From: Firmicutes bacterium UBA5496
Lineage (GTDB): Bacteria; Bacillota; Proteinivoracia; UBA4975
Assembly: GCA_002427015.1 (NCBI GenBank)
Contig: DIPE01000043.1
Span: forward strand, 446 to 30,968
Reading direction: 5' to 3'
DNA length: 30,523 nt
Notes under the pieces: generated by a model
Seen by the model: the letters and a program-made list of their open reading frames with translations, nothing else
Database searches by the model: none
What the model was told of the DNA's origin: nothing
Program-made: the position numbers and the translations under genes
In this document: piece by piece, positions 8,053 to 15,999 of the stretch
Position numbering within the stretch: position 1 is the first letter of the stretch
Layout of the letters: every line of letters starts with the position of its first letter

Positions 8053-8724
8053 TTACGCATCCACCGCAACTTCCCCGTCCTGCATCCGCAGCACCACATC
8101 TGCCTGGCCGGCAATGCTTAAGTCATGAGTGACGATGATGACACAGCAGTTCTTTTCATGGGCCAGTCTTTTCAGGAGGCTGACGATATTGGCGCCGTTT
8201 TCGCTGTCCAGGTTGCCGGTAGGTTCGTCGGCCAGAATCACCTTTGGCCGAGAGGCCAAGGCCCGGGCTATGGCAATACGCTGCTGTTCCCCGCCGCTGA
8301 GCATGGCTGGGTAGCGTTTGAACACTTCTTCTGTGAGCCCCACACTAATTATCATCTCCGCGGCTTGGGCCTTGGCCTCCTTTGCCTTAATACCTTTCAA
8401 TTCCAGGGGATACATTACATTTTCCAGGGCTGTGAGCAAGGGGAAGAGGTTATAGGCCTGATAGATTACCGCCACATCTTCCCGGCGGTAATTGTCCCGG
8501 TCCAGTTGGCGAGTAGAGGTATTCCCAAAAATTACCTGGCCTTCTGAAGGCAGGTCCAGTCCCGCCAGCAAGGACAACACGGTGGTCTTGCCGCTGCCGC
8601 TCTTTCCCACCAAGGCGTAGACCTTGCCTTGCTGAAAAGAGAAAGAAGCGTTCTTTACGGCCTGTACCTCCTGGTATCGGCTTTTGTATGTATAGGAAAC
8701 ATTGTCTAAGGCAAGAATGCTCAT
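8053..8724 (-). CDS. ABC transporter ATP-binding protein (MacB/LolD type)
   Basis: Cytoplasmic ATPase for the two FtsX-type permeases encoded immediately upstream. The 223-aa protein has Walker A GKSGSGKTT at residues 40-48, the signature LSGGEQQR, Walker B VILADEPTGNLD and the H-loop VTHDLS; the EPTGNLDSENG wording is characteristic of the MacB/LolD/FtsE mechanotransmission group. AAAGGAGTAG precedes the ATG, with a 4-nt gap to the preceding permease stop. Members of this group export peptides or antibiotics or act on envelope-stress substrates rather than import nutrients. It is likely the last gene of an operon that starts with the ECF sigma gene. Confidence 0.9.
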   Translation of the reverse strand: MSILALDNVSYTYKSRYQEVQAVKNASFSFQQGKVYALVGKSGSGKTTVLSLLAGLDLPSEGQVIFGNTSTRQLDRDNYRREDVAVIYQAYNLFPLLTALENVMYPLELKGIKAKEAKAQAAEMIISVGLTEEVFKRYPAMLSGGEQQRIAIARALASRPKVILADEPTGNLDSENGANIVSLLKRLAHEKNCCVIIVTHDLSIAGQADVVLRMQDGEVAVDA

Positions 8725-8728
8725 TTTT

Positions 8729-9961
8729 CTACTCCTTTGCCGTTAGGATTTGGATGACGTTCACCCTGTTCAGGGTGGATATGGCGATTGCCGCCCCCAC
8801 CAGGTAGCAGACGAGGTAGCCGGCAATAATTGCGAACTGTATGGGGGCATTTCCTTGAACGATGGCCAGGGTGAGAAGGATGCCCAAGCCCGCGCCAATC
8901 ATGGCGAGCAGGGCCTGCTCCAGGAACAAGGTCATGAATCCCGCCGCCCTGCTGGTTCCCAGGGAGCGCATAATAGCAAACTCCGGCTTGCGCAGGCGAA
9001 CCAGCAGGTAGGAGACTACGAAGCCAATGCCGGCGCAGAGCAGGTAGATTATGGGGTAGAGGATGCGGCTGAGGGCGATATAGCCTGTAACGCTGGCGGT
9101 AGCATCGGTAAGAATACTGTCGTTGATGATGAAGCCCCGCCTGTCTTTGCTTATTTCCTCACTCTGGACCTGGTTGAGGCTGACAAAGCCCAGACGCCGG
9201 AGAAGGGCCTTGAAATGATTGAGTTGCTGAGTATTGGCGATAGTAAAGCGGGCGCTGTCCCAGGCCAGGGGGAGTTCAATCTCCCGGCAGATATCCTGCA
9301 TGGCCTCCCCGGGACAGTAAAGGGGATCATTATAAAGTTTACTGCTTTGGTAGGTACCCACTATTTGCAGGGAAACTGTGCCGTGGCAATAGTTGTCCTC
9401 TATTTTTTTGGGGTTTTCCGCTACCGTTAGCTTAATCTCATCCCCCAGTTCGAGGCCATTTTCTTGGAGAAAATTCCCGCTGGCGATGCACACTCTTTCC
9501 TGGGCGGAGAACAGCCCCTGGTCATAGCCCTCCATGTATTCAGGCAAGCTGGCGCCTTCGGGGGCGAAGGAGGAGATCGCGGCAATATCCGTCGCCCCCA
9601 CTAACTTGGGAGCGCTGACGAGCATTGCGTAAAGCTCAACAGGCTCCAGCTGGGGCCAGGGCCCCTGCAGGAAGCGAAGATTGCGGGTATACAGCCCCTG
9701 GGCTATGAAGCCTGATTCTTCCAATAGCCCAATCACATAGCAGCTGATGTCCAAATCGTCGAGGATAGACCCGTCGTGGCTGGTAATGTTCCCGGTCACT
9801 TCAATGCCGGCATGGAGATCGTTTAAGGCGGCCTGATGTTTGACAATGCTTTCGGCATAAATATTCATAAACAAGACCAGCACCAGGGAGACTCCAATTA
9901 CCACCAGGCTCTTGAATCTGCGCCGGGTCAGCATGCGCAGGGTGGCTGTTGCCAAAAACAT
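8729..9961 (-). CDS. ABC transporter permease, FtsX/MacB-like (short)
   Basis: 410-aa integral membrane protein with the FtsX/MacB layout: one N-terminal membrane helix (about residues 17-35, SLVVIGVSLVLVLFMNIYA), a large extracytoplasmic domain of about 250 residues, then three C-terminal helices with the typical FAIMRSLGTSRA loop (compare IaimraLGas in the family). A strong AAAGGAGGAATAGAT lies before the ATG. It is separated by 2 nt from the larger permease upstream and by 4 nt from the ATPase gene downstream. Probably forms a heterodimeric permease. Substrate unknown. Confidence 0.87.
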   Translation of the reverse strand: MFLATATLRMLTRRRFKSLVVIGVSLVLVLFMNIYAESIVKHQAALNDLHAGIEVTGNITSHDGSILDDLDISCYVIGLLEESGFIAQGLYTRNLRFLQGPWPQLEPVELYAMLVSAPKLVGATDIAAISSFAPEGASLPEYMEGYDQGLFSAQERVCIASGNFLQENGLELGDEIKLTVAENPKKIEDNYCHGTVSLQIVGTYQSSKLYNDPLYCPGEAMQDICREIELPLAWDSARFTIANTQQLNHFKALLRRLGFVSLNQVQSEEISKDRRGFIINDSILTDATASVTGYIALSRILYPIIYLLCAGIGFVVSYLLVRLRKPEFAIMRSLGTSRAAGFMTLFLEQALLAMIGAGLGILLTLAIVQGNAPIQFAIIAGYLVCYLVGAAIAISTLNRVNVIQILTAKE

Positions 9962-9963
9962 AT

Positions 9964-11763
9964 CTATTCCTCCTTTGAAGTCAGCACTTGCATGGGCTCG
10001 GCCTTAAGGACCCTGGCGGCAAATATGCTGCTGGGAATCAGGGAGACTGCCAGGATCGCTGCCGCCGCCGCCAAGGGCGCCTGATGGCCGGGAGGAGAAA
10101 CCACATGAAAGCCGACCCCAGAATCTTCGCCAGAGACGCCGCTGTAGGAGGTGTCCGCCCCCATATTTTCAATATTTCTCGTATAGGCTGTTTCCGCAAT
10201 GACATCAGAAAGGATATGCCCCGTGAAACCGCCGACAGCCACCGCGATTCCGGCGACTAAGAGGACGCTGAACATAAGGAAGGCCAGCGCCTTTTTCCTG
10301 CCCGCGCCCAGGGAATACATGATAGCGATGCTGCGCTGCTGCCTGCCGACAAATAACAGAGCAAACAAAAGCCCAATCCCCAATCCGGCGGCGGCACAGA
10401 TTGCCGTCAAAATAGCCGCAGTCTCTTTCATGCCGCTCAAAGCGCCGCTTATCTTGCTGTATCCCTGGTCGTAGTATGCAAAATTAAGCCCCGACAAGCC
10501 GCGCTGGGCCATCTCCTCTTTAAAAGCTTCAACGCTGCCGTTTACCAGGCGGAAGGAGACAAAATTCTCCCACCCCGGCAAAAAAACTTCGCTGATGCCT
10601 TCGCTGTCGCCACGGACAGAATAAACGTTGTCCGTGCCAGCCACGGTTATGTTGTCTGGCTGGATGGAAACAGACCTCTGGGGAACAAAGACGGTATCTT
10701 CGTGCAAGCCATAAGCAGCCCCCATATTTTCGATAATGGTGTAGAGGCCGATAATCTCATAGCTTTCCCTGCTGGCGGCAACATCTGGAAAATCTTCTGC
10801 CATGCTGCCGACGCCGGTAAATATCAGGGGCTGCTCGGAAATTGCCAGTGAAATCCTGTCCCCCACCTGCAAGCCATTGTGCTTAGCGGTGGCAGCGTTA
10901 ATAATGCAGACCTTGGCGCCGGTATCATACTCAGCTTGAGTAAAAGGCCTGCCGCTGGCAATTAAAGCTTTGCCTTGATTAAAGATCCGCATGGTCGCAA
11001 GATCGTTGGTGGTGTACACATTCAGGGTCTGGACGGAAGTCTGAAGTATTTCCACCAGATGGGCCCAGAGCAGCCCGTCTTCACTTTCCCAAAAGTCCTC
11101 GGAGGTAATCTCCATAATTGAAGCAAAAGAATCCTCCTCCCCAAGAAACCCTGAATGCTGCAACAGAGCTTGGGAAAGGAGCGGGTATACGCTGCAATTT
11201 TTTCCCTGAAAACTTTCATAGCCGCTAGTGATATATTTCTTTCCGGGCTGAAGCTGATAAGCCTCGCCTTCACCTCCACCGGCAACCAGGGTGATTACCT
11301 TGCCCTCCTTGAAATAACCGCGATAGGAATGAGGCACCCTCAGCAGCTGGACAGCCGTCTTGCCGTCAACAGTGAATTCCAGGGGAGTGAATTCAATCAC
11401 CGAGTTACTGACACCGATCCTGGAGGGCGCCACCGAGACGTCATCAAAGACTGTTGTTACATCGGCAACGCCGGCCAGCATGATGCGGCGGTCAAGGAGC
11501 CGGACGTACTTCGAGCCGACAATAGGCGTATAATCATAGTTCATGATGTCAGGCAAATTCAAGTCCGAATTGTCAAGATCCCTAAAGGAGATTGTGCCGA
11601 TGGTGGTAAAGGCTTCATCGGCCTCGGCAATGCTCAGGGCGGCGCTTAAATGCAGGTTGATGCCAATGGCCAAAAAAGCTGTTACGGCTACCAGGAGAGT
11701 GACGAAAAGGCTGGTCCTGACAGGCGTTCTGACCACTTGCCTGAGGCTGTTTTGAATAATCAC
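9964..11763 (-). CDS. ABC transporter permease, FtsX/MacB-like (large)
   Basis: Integral membrane permease of about 599 aa. There is an N-terminal helix (TSLFVTLLVAVTAFLAIGI), an extracytoplasmic region of some 430 residues, and three C-terminal helices with the SIAIMYSLGAGRKKAL loop diagnostic of the FtsX fold. I set the start at GTG 11763, 7 nt after GGAGGG. An upstream start at 11832 would overlap the anti-sigma gene by 50 nt and add a segment that merely reads through that gene's end. Its place between the anti-sigma gene and the smaller permease suggests a stress-induced exporter or sensor complex. Substrate unknown. Confidence 0.87.
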   Translation of the reverse strand: MIIQNSLRQVVRTPVRTSLFVTLLVAVTAFLAIGINLHLSAALSIAEADEAFTTIGTISFRDLDNSDLNLPDIMNYDYTPIVGSKYVRLLDRRIMLAGVADVTTVFDDVSVAPSRIGVSNSVIEFTPLEFTVDGKTAVQLLRVPHSYRGYFKEGKVITLVAGGGEGEAYQLQPGKKYITSGYESFQGKNCSVYPLLSQALLQHSGFLGEEDSFASIMEITSEDFWESEDGLLWAHLVEILQTSVQTLNVYTTNDLATMRIFNQGKALIASGRPFTQAEYDTGAKVCIINAATAKHNGLQVGDRISLAISEQPLIFTGVGSMAEDFPDVAASRESYEIIGLYTIIENMGAAYGLHEDTVFVPQRSVSIQPDNITVAGTDNVYSVRGDSEGISEVFLPGWENFVSFRLVNGSVEAFKEEMAQRGLSGLNFAYYDQGYSKISGALSGMKETAAILTAICAAAGLGIGLLFALLFVGRQQRSIAIMYSLGAGRKKALAFLMFSVLLVAGIAVAVGGFTGHILSDVIAETAYTRNIENMGADTSYSGVSGEDSGVGFHVVSPPGHQAPLAAAAAILAVSLIPSSIFAARVLKAEPMQVLTSKEE

Positions 11764-11782
11764 TAAAAATCCCTCCAAAACC

Positions 11783-13243
11783 TTACTCAGCAGCAGGGAG
11801 AGGAATCTCCCAATTGCCTGGAACGACAACATGGGCCAAGCGAGCGGTTATTTTTTTGGGAGTATAATCATCCGGCACTGTAAAGCCTACGCCAAGATTG
11901 CCGTTTACTTTCCTTTGCATAGTCTGCCAGGCGAGGGCATCAACCTCCCATTCTGCCAGGTCTTGGATCCAGCCGTCACTCTTAATCTGCAACTCCAGGA
12001 TATCTTCTGAACCCCAAACCGGGCCATTCCTTTCCCAGGAAACCAGAGTCAAGGTTGAACCGGCGACGCTCAGTTCTTTGCCTACATCCCCTGGGGTAAA
12101 GGCTAAGTTTACAGGCTGTGTGATCGCCCAGTCAGAAATAAACAAACTTACATTGTGCATGTTTTGGGGACGATTAAAGATATAATAGCCTTTCCAGTCG
12201 TTATTCCCGCTTATAACCGTGCTTCTGGTTTCCTGCATTCGATTGCCCTTTCCATCCACCAGGAACATATCCGGTGCGGAAAATTGATTGGAATGCGCAA
12301 CATAATTGCTACTGAAGACATTATATTCAACCTTAATCTGTGTCGGAGTATAGATAAGGCGATGGACCTTAAGCGTCGCTTCCCCCACAGTCTCTTCAAA
12401 GTCCAGGATATACTCCTGAGATGCCCGGCTGATAAGTTCCCGGGTCACAGGAATGTCAATTGTCAGGCCCAGTTCCTTCACTTCCATTTTCAGCTGCTGC
12501 TCTCCCGGGGGCAGGGGATCGGTATGGACCATGCCCAGAAAACCCAGTGGAGTATTGGCCTGCTGGTTGGTCCAGGAATAGAGAGTAAATATTTCGCTGG
12601 TTGCAGACCATAAGCCAATGGGGGGAATTTCATCCGTCCCCTCAACTAAGAAGATGACCGTGGTCTGGATGGGGTCGGCTACAGTTCCCAGGATGGTGAG
12701 CTTACATCCATCCTTGGACACGGTTTCCTGATGTTTGCTGATATAGCCATGTTCATATGCCCAAGCCAGCCCCGCATCTTTTAACACCAACTGCCGCACC
12801 CAGTCCCCCAAAAATGGCACCTGGGCGGAAGCCCGCACCACTTGGGGAAAGAAAGCAAAAAGCAGTACTGCTAATACTGCCGTCAGGGCAACGGCCTTAA
12901 ATCCAGTTCTGGTAAACATTGTTTTTCTTGTGCCCCGCTTGAGGGATTGAGGGGCGCTGGCCTGGTCCGCAGACAAACCTGCCACCCATTCCCTTCTTCT
13001 GTTTATCTCTTCCTGGCTGAGCTCAGCAGCCCGGATGCTGACCCAAGAACCACAATTTCCGCTGTCCAGAGAAGGGGTTTCTAACCCCGCTTTCAGGTCC
13101 CGCTCCACAGCCTGTACAGCCACAAACTCCCGGGAACATGCAGGACAGACCAGGAGATGTTCCTTTACAGTCCTGGCCGCGGCCGCCGTCAGCTCCCTCC
13201 CCAAGTACGCAGGCAATTCGAGCCTAACATCCTGGCATCTCAT
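11783..13243 (-). CDS. Membrane anti-sigma factor with N-terminal zinc finger and DUF4179-like region
   Basis: The 486-aa protein begins with a zf-HC2-type anti-sigma domain: Cys3, then HLLVCPAC (H-x3-C-x2-C) at about residues 29-36, which should bind the cognate ECF sigma factor. One membrane helix follows at about residues 112-130 (FKAVALTAVLAVLLFAFFP), with the rest outside the cell. The first extracytoplasmic part (VPFLGDWV to VEGTDEIP) resembles DUF4179, a domain common in Bacillota anti-sigma proteins. GGAGGGCGGG lies ahead of the ATG. It overlaps the sigma gene by 20 nt, the usual sign of a coupled sigma/anti-sigma pair. Confidence 0.88.
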   Translation of the reverse strand: MRCQDVRLELPAYLGRELTAAAARTVKEHLLVCPACSREFVAVQAVERDLKAGLETPSLDSGNCGSWVSIRAAELSQEEINRRREWVAGLSADQASAPQSLKRGTRKTMFTRTGFKAVALTAVLAVLLFAFFPQVVRASAQVPFLGDWVRQLVLKDAGLAWAYEHGYISKHQETVSKDGCKLTILGTVADPIQTTVIFLVEGTDEIPPIGLWSATSEIFTLYSWTNQQANTPLGFLGMVHTDPLPPGEQQLKMEVKELGLTIDIPVTRELISRASQEYILDFEETVGEATLKVHRLIYTPTQIKVEYNVFSSNYVAHSNQFSAPDMFLVDGKGNRMQETRSTVISGNNDWKGYYIFNRPQNMHNVSLFISDWAITQPVNLAFTPGDVGKELSVAGSTLTLVSWERNGPVWGSEDILELQIKSDGWIQDLAEWEVDALAWQTMQRKVNGNLGVGFTVPDDYTPKKITARLAHVVVPGNWEIPLPAAE

Positions 13244-13721
13244 TTTTCCCGCCCTCCTTTCCTTCGATTTGCGCCCGCAATCTCTTCAGCCCATAGTGCA
13301 GCCGGGATTTTACCGTGCCTACAGGCACATCCAAGATTTCGGCGATTTCTGCTTGTTTCAAGTCCGCGGCATAGCGCAGAATTATTATCTGGGCGTGGGA
13401 TTGAGGAAGTTCTTCTACCAGGTTCCAGATTAATCCCTGGTCGGCGCGGGCGCTGTCCTGAGAGAACTCCTCCCCCCGGCCCATGGGCACCACTCTGCCG
13501 CGCCCGCGAATCGCACGCCCGCACTGGTGGGCAACAATGGTTTTAATCCAGGCCTTGAAATACTGCTTGTCCCGAAGTTGGTCTCGGGCCACATAGGCAG
13601 AGAGCACTGCTTCCTGCAGAGCATCCTGGGCGTCATGGGAATTACCGGTGATGGCTAAAGCCATCCTGAACAAATAGGCTTCCAGGGGGCTGAGCAGGGC
13701 TAAAAACTCCGCTTCCGTCAT
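13224..13721 (-). CDS. ECF-family RNA polymerase sigma factor
   Basis: 165-aa group IV sigma factor. Region 2 is recognisable in EAYLFRMALAITGNSHDAQDALQEAVLSAY...FKAWIKTIVAHQ, and region 4 in LPQSHAQIIILRYAADLKQAEIAEILDVPVGTVKSRLHYGLKRLR, a classic helix-turn-helix that reads the -35 element. The ribosome binding site AGGAGGTGACGGG lies close to ATG 13721. It is the first gene of an operon with its anti-sigma factor and an FtsX-type ABC complex. Family knowledge suggests it is held at the membrane until an envelope signal arrives, then drives its own operon. Confidence 0.93.
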   Translation of the reverse strand: MTEAEFLALLSPLEAYLFRMALAITGNSHDAQDALQEAVLSAYVARDQLRDKQYFKAWIKTIVAHQCGRAIRGRGRVVPMGRGEEFSQDSARADQGLIWNLVEELPQSHAQIIILRYAADLKQAEIAEILDVPVGTVKSRLHYGLKRLRAQIEGKEGGKNEMPGC

Positions 13722-13771
13722 CCCGTCACCTCCTTCTGTCTACTAAGAGGGAATTATTATGTCTTTCGTTC

Positions 13772-13792
13772 ACGAATCGAGGGAAAAAAGTT
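13772..13792 (-). promoter_or_regulatory. Candidate ECF autoregulatory promoter with an overlapping 12-bp palindrome
   Basis: On the minus strand, about 50 nt before the sigma gene, TCTAACTTTTTT is followed 15 nt later by CGT. This resembles the AAC...CGT layout of Bacillota ECF promoters, though the usual spacing is 16-17. A 12-bp palindrome TTCGTTCACGAA (13765-13776) overlaps its -10 side. The surrounding gap 13722-13934 holds no gene I can support. Confidence 0.3.
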
Positions 13793-13934
13793 AGAAAATA
13801 TGCTGCAAGGTAAAAAAACTCCCCTTTAAGCAAACAGCTTTGAATTATTACCTGTCTGCCGAGAGGGAAGCATATGCTTGATTCCAGTTAAGTTTATAGA
13901 ATTCCTTGAGCCAGGAACATGTCCCCTACTTCAG

Positions 13935-14999
13935 CTAAAATTCACGGGCCTGTTCCTCTCCGGAGAGGACGCGCATGACCCCGGCAAACAACGCCTGCAT
14001 CTCGTTTTCACCCGGCAGGATATGAACCGGGGCAATAAACTCCACCCGCCGACGCACCAGGGCAGTGAACAGTTGGGAACAGGCAAGGCCCCCGGTCAAG
14101 ACTATGTCGTCCACAGCGCCGTTTACCACTACGGATAGTTTGGCGATGCTGCGCGCCACGGAAAGGGCCATGGCCTCATAGACCAGCTTGGCTTCCTGGT
14201 CGCCGGCTTGGACCCTGGCCTCCACGGCTTTGGCATCGGTGGTGTCCAGATGGGACTTTAGCCCCCCGTTTCTTTGCAGCAGCTTCATTGCCCGGGGGTA
14301 GTCCAGGTTTTTGTCAGCTAGCAGTCGGAGCAGCTTGAATGTTGGCAGGGCCCCTGCCCGTTCCGGGGAAAATGCCCCCTCGTCGTCAGAGATCATGTCG
14401 ATGATGCGCCCCTTGCTGTGCAGACTAAGGGTGATACCCCCGCCCAAGTGGGCGACGATGATATTGCGTTTTGCATACACGAAATTGTTTTCACGGCACA
14501 GGCTGAGGGCGGCGGCGCGCATGTTCAGGTTGTGTCCCTGGCCATGGCGGCTGATCTCCTTTAAACCTGTGATGCGCACCAAATCAATCATCTCATCGAC
14601 TGTTACAGGGTCGTAGATATAAGCCTTGACCGCCGCCATTTTTGCAATCTGAAAGGCTAGGGCTGCCCCCAGGTTGGAGGCATGATGATTAACGGGCCTA
14701 TGTTCAAGGACTGCCAGCATCGCCTCATTGACCTCAAAGGCGCCGGCGGCCACCGGCGGCAAGAGGCCGCCCCGGCCCACCACCGTCACCAAATCTTCCA
14801 CAGAATCCCCTTTAGCTGCCAAAACTTCCAGCACCAATTTTAGGCGCATCTCCAGCTGGGCAAAGATAGTGGGATAGGCTGCCAGCTCCTGCTCAGGGTG
14901 GATAATCTCCTGCTGCCAGGCCCTGGCGCCATCCAGCAGGTAAAGGGCAAGCTTGGTGGAAGTAGAGCCGGGGTTGATTACCAGGACTTTATTTTTCAT
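13935..14999 (-). CDS. buk: Butyrate kinase
   Basis: Converts butyryl phosphate and ADP to butyrate and ATP, the last step of butyrate fermentation; relatives also use branched-chain acyl phosphates. The 354-aa protein, usual length for Buk, shows the acetokinase-fold motifs: INPGSTSTKLALY at the N-terminus, the central HGQGHNLNMRA and IIVAHLGGGITLSLHSKGRIIDM, and the C-terminal DDIVLTGGLA. The ATG overlaps the ptb stop codon by 4 nt (ATGA), so ptb and buk are translationally coupled. No clear terminator follows; the next gene downstream on this strand is the ECF sigma factor after 213 nt. Confidence 0.95.
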   Translation of the reverse strand: MKNKVLVINPGSTSTKLALYLLDGARAWQQEIIHPEQELAAYPTIFAQLEMRLKLVLEVLAAKGDSVEDLVTVVGRGGLLPPVAAGAFEVNEAMLAVLEHRPVNHHASNLGAALAFQIAKMAAVKAYIYDPVTVDEMIDLVRITGLKEISRHGQGHNLNMRAAALSLCRENNFVYAKRNIIVAHLGGGITLSLHSKGRIIDMISDDEGAFSPERAGALPTFKLLRLLADKNLDYPRAMKLLQRNGGLKSHLDTTDAKAVEARVQAGDQEAKLVYEAMALSVARSIAKLSVVVNGAVDDIVLTGGLACSQLFTALVRRRVEFIAPVHILPGENEMQALFAGVMRVLSGEEQAREF

Positions 15000-15910
15000 A
15001 TTGCATCCATGCCCGCTACAGTCAAGGAGGCCAGGGCGATGGAAAGGTACTTTTCCTCCGCCGTCGCCCCCCGGGAGGTCAGGACGATAGGCACCTTGGC
15101 GCCGACAATCATTCCTGCCATGATAGCGCCTGCAGTAACGGACCAGCTTTTGCCCAAGATGTTCCCTGTGGCTAAGGAGGGGACCACCAGCACATCGTAA
15201 TCCCCGCTGTGCAGGCCTTCCACGCCCTTATGCCCCGCGATTTCAGCGCTCATGGCCACGTCATAGGAAAGAGGGCCATCCACGATGCAGCCAGTAATTT
15301 CGCCATTCCTGTTCATTTGCGCCAGAGCATGGGCGTCCACGGTTTCCTGCATCTTCGGGTTGACTTTCTCAACGCCGGCCAAGACGGCAATCTTGGGCAA
15401 GGAATAGCCCAGAGCGCGCAAGGCGCCGGCAGCGTTTTCAATGATGCTCTTCTTTTCCTCCAAGGTGGGATAGAGGATCATGCCGCCGTCGGTGCTGACG
15501 ATAAGCTTAGGATAATTGGGCAGCTTGTAGAAAGCTAAATGGGACATGACCCTGCCGGTGCGCAGGTTGTTCTCCTTTCGCACCACGGGACCCAATAAGT
15601 CTTTAGTATCCAGGAGGCCCTTCATGAGAAAGTTTGCTCGGCCTTGGCGAATGAGGGCCACTGCCGCTTCCCCCGCCTGCCCGGGAGCAGCGGCCTCGAT
15701 TGAAAAAGCTTCGGGGTCCTGGCCTAATGAGCGGAGAATCTCGGCAATTTTTAGGCGGTCGCCAACGAAGACTGCGTCGGCAATGCCATCTGCCTTTGCC
15801 TTTAATACTGATTCCAGCACGGGTTTATCTTCCGCGGCGGCAACTGCCATTACGCTTTTGGTGGTCAGGGCTTTAGCCCCATCGACAATCCCAGTAAAAT
15901 TCGCAAACAT
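14996..15910 (-). CDS. ptb: Phosphate butyryltransferase
   Basis: Exchanges CoA for phosphate on butyryl-CoA (or a branched acyl-CoA), supplying Buk with the acyl phosphate. The 304-aa protein belongs to the Pta/Ptb family, with DGGMILYPTLEEKKSIIENA and the C-terminal PSLATGNILGKSW...GAKVPIVLTSRGATAEEKYLSIALA block. I placed the start at ATG 15910, 8 nt after GAGGAGGG; an upstream in-frame GTG at 15928 lies within that ribosome binding site. It is separated from the ornithine/citrulline run by a strong terminator, so it is probably an independent ptb-buk operon or is served by limited read-through. Confidence 0.93.
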   Translation of the reverse strand: MFANFTGIVDGAKALTTKSVMAVAAAEDKPVLESVLKAKADGIADAVFVGDRLKIAEILRSLGQDPEAFSIEAAAPGQAGEAAVALIRQGRANFLMKGLLDTKDLLGPVVRKENNLRTGRVMSHLAFYKLPNYPKLIVSTDGGMILYPTLEEKKSIIENAAGALRALGYSLPKIAVLAGVEKVNPKMQETVDAHALAQMNRNGEITGCIVDGPLSYDVAMSAEIAGHKGVEGLHSGDYDVLVVPSLATGNILGKSWSVTAGAIMAGMIVGAKVPIVLTSRGATAEEKYLSIALASLTVAGMDAI

Positions 15911-15922
15911 AACTTTTTCCCT

Positions 15923-15952
15923 CCTCACACTATATAACTATTATCTCATATT
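15923..15952 (-). promoter_or_regulatory. Possible sigma-A type promoter of ptb-buk
   Basis: On the minus strand TTGCTG and TTATAT (or TATATA one base on) are separated by 17-18 nt in the AT-rich stretch between the terminator and the ptb ribosome binding site. Hexamer matches are only partial, so this is a weak call. Confidence 0.25.
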
Positions 15953-15967
15953 ACCAGCAAAGATGAA

Positions 15968-15989
15968 AAGGGAGCCCGCAGGCTCCCTT
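15968..15989 (-). terminator. Intrinsic terminator ending the ornithine/citrulline operon
   Basis: Perfect 9-bp stem AAGGGAGCC (15968-15976) and GGCTCCCTT (15981-15989) with a 4-nt loop. Reading the minus strand, the hairpin is followed by TTTCATC. It lies 10 nt past the stop codon of the cDPGS-like gene and before ptb. Confidence 0.85.
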
Positions 15990-15999
15990 CTTGAAGGTT

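Noticed and set aside
11764..11832. N-terminal extension of the large permease starting at 11832
   Set aside because: It overlaps the anti-sigma gene and lacks its own ribosome binding site, whereas GTG 11763 has GGAGGG at proper spacing.
13868..13879. 12-bp palindrome AAGCATATGCTT downstream of buk
   Set aside because: Too short and AT-rich, with no T-run, to be called a terminator, and no promoter is evident beside it.
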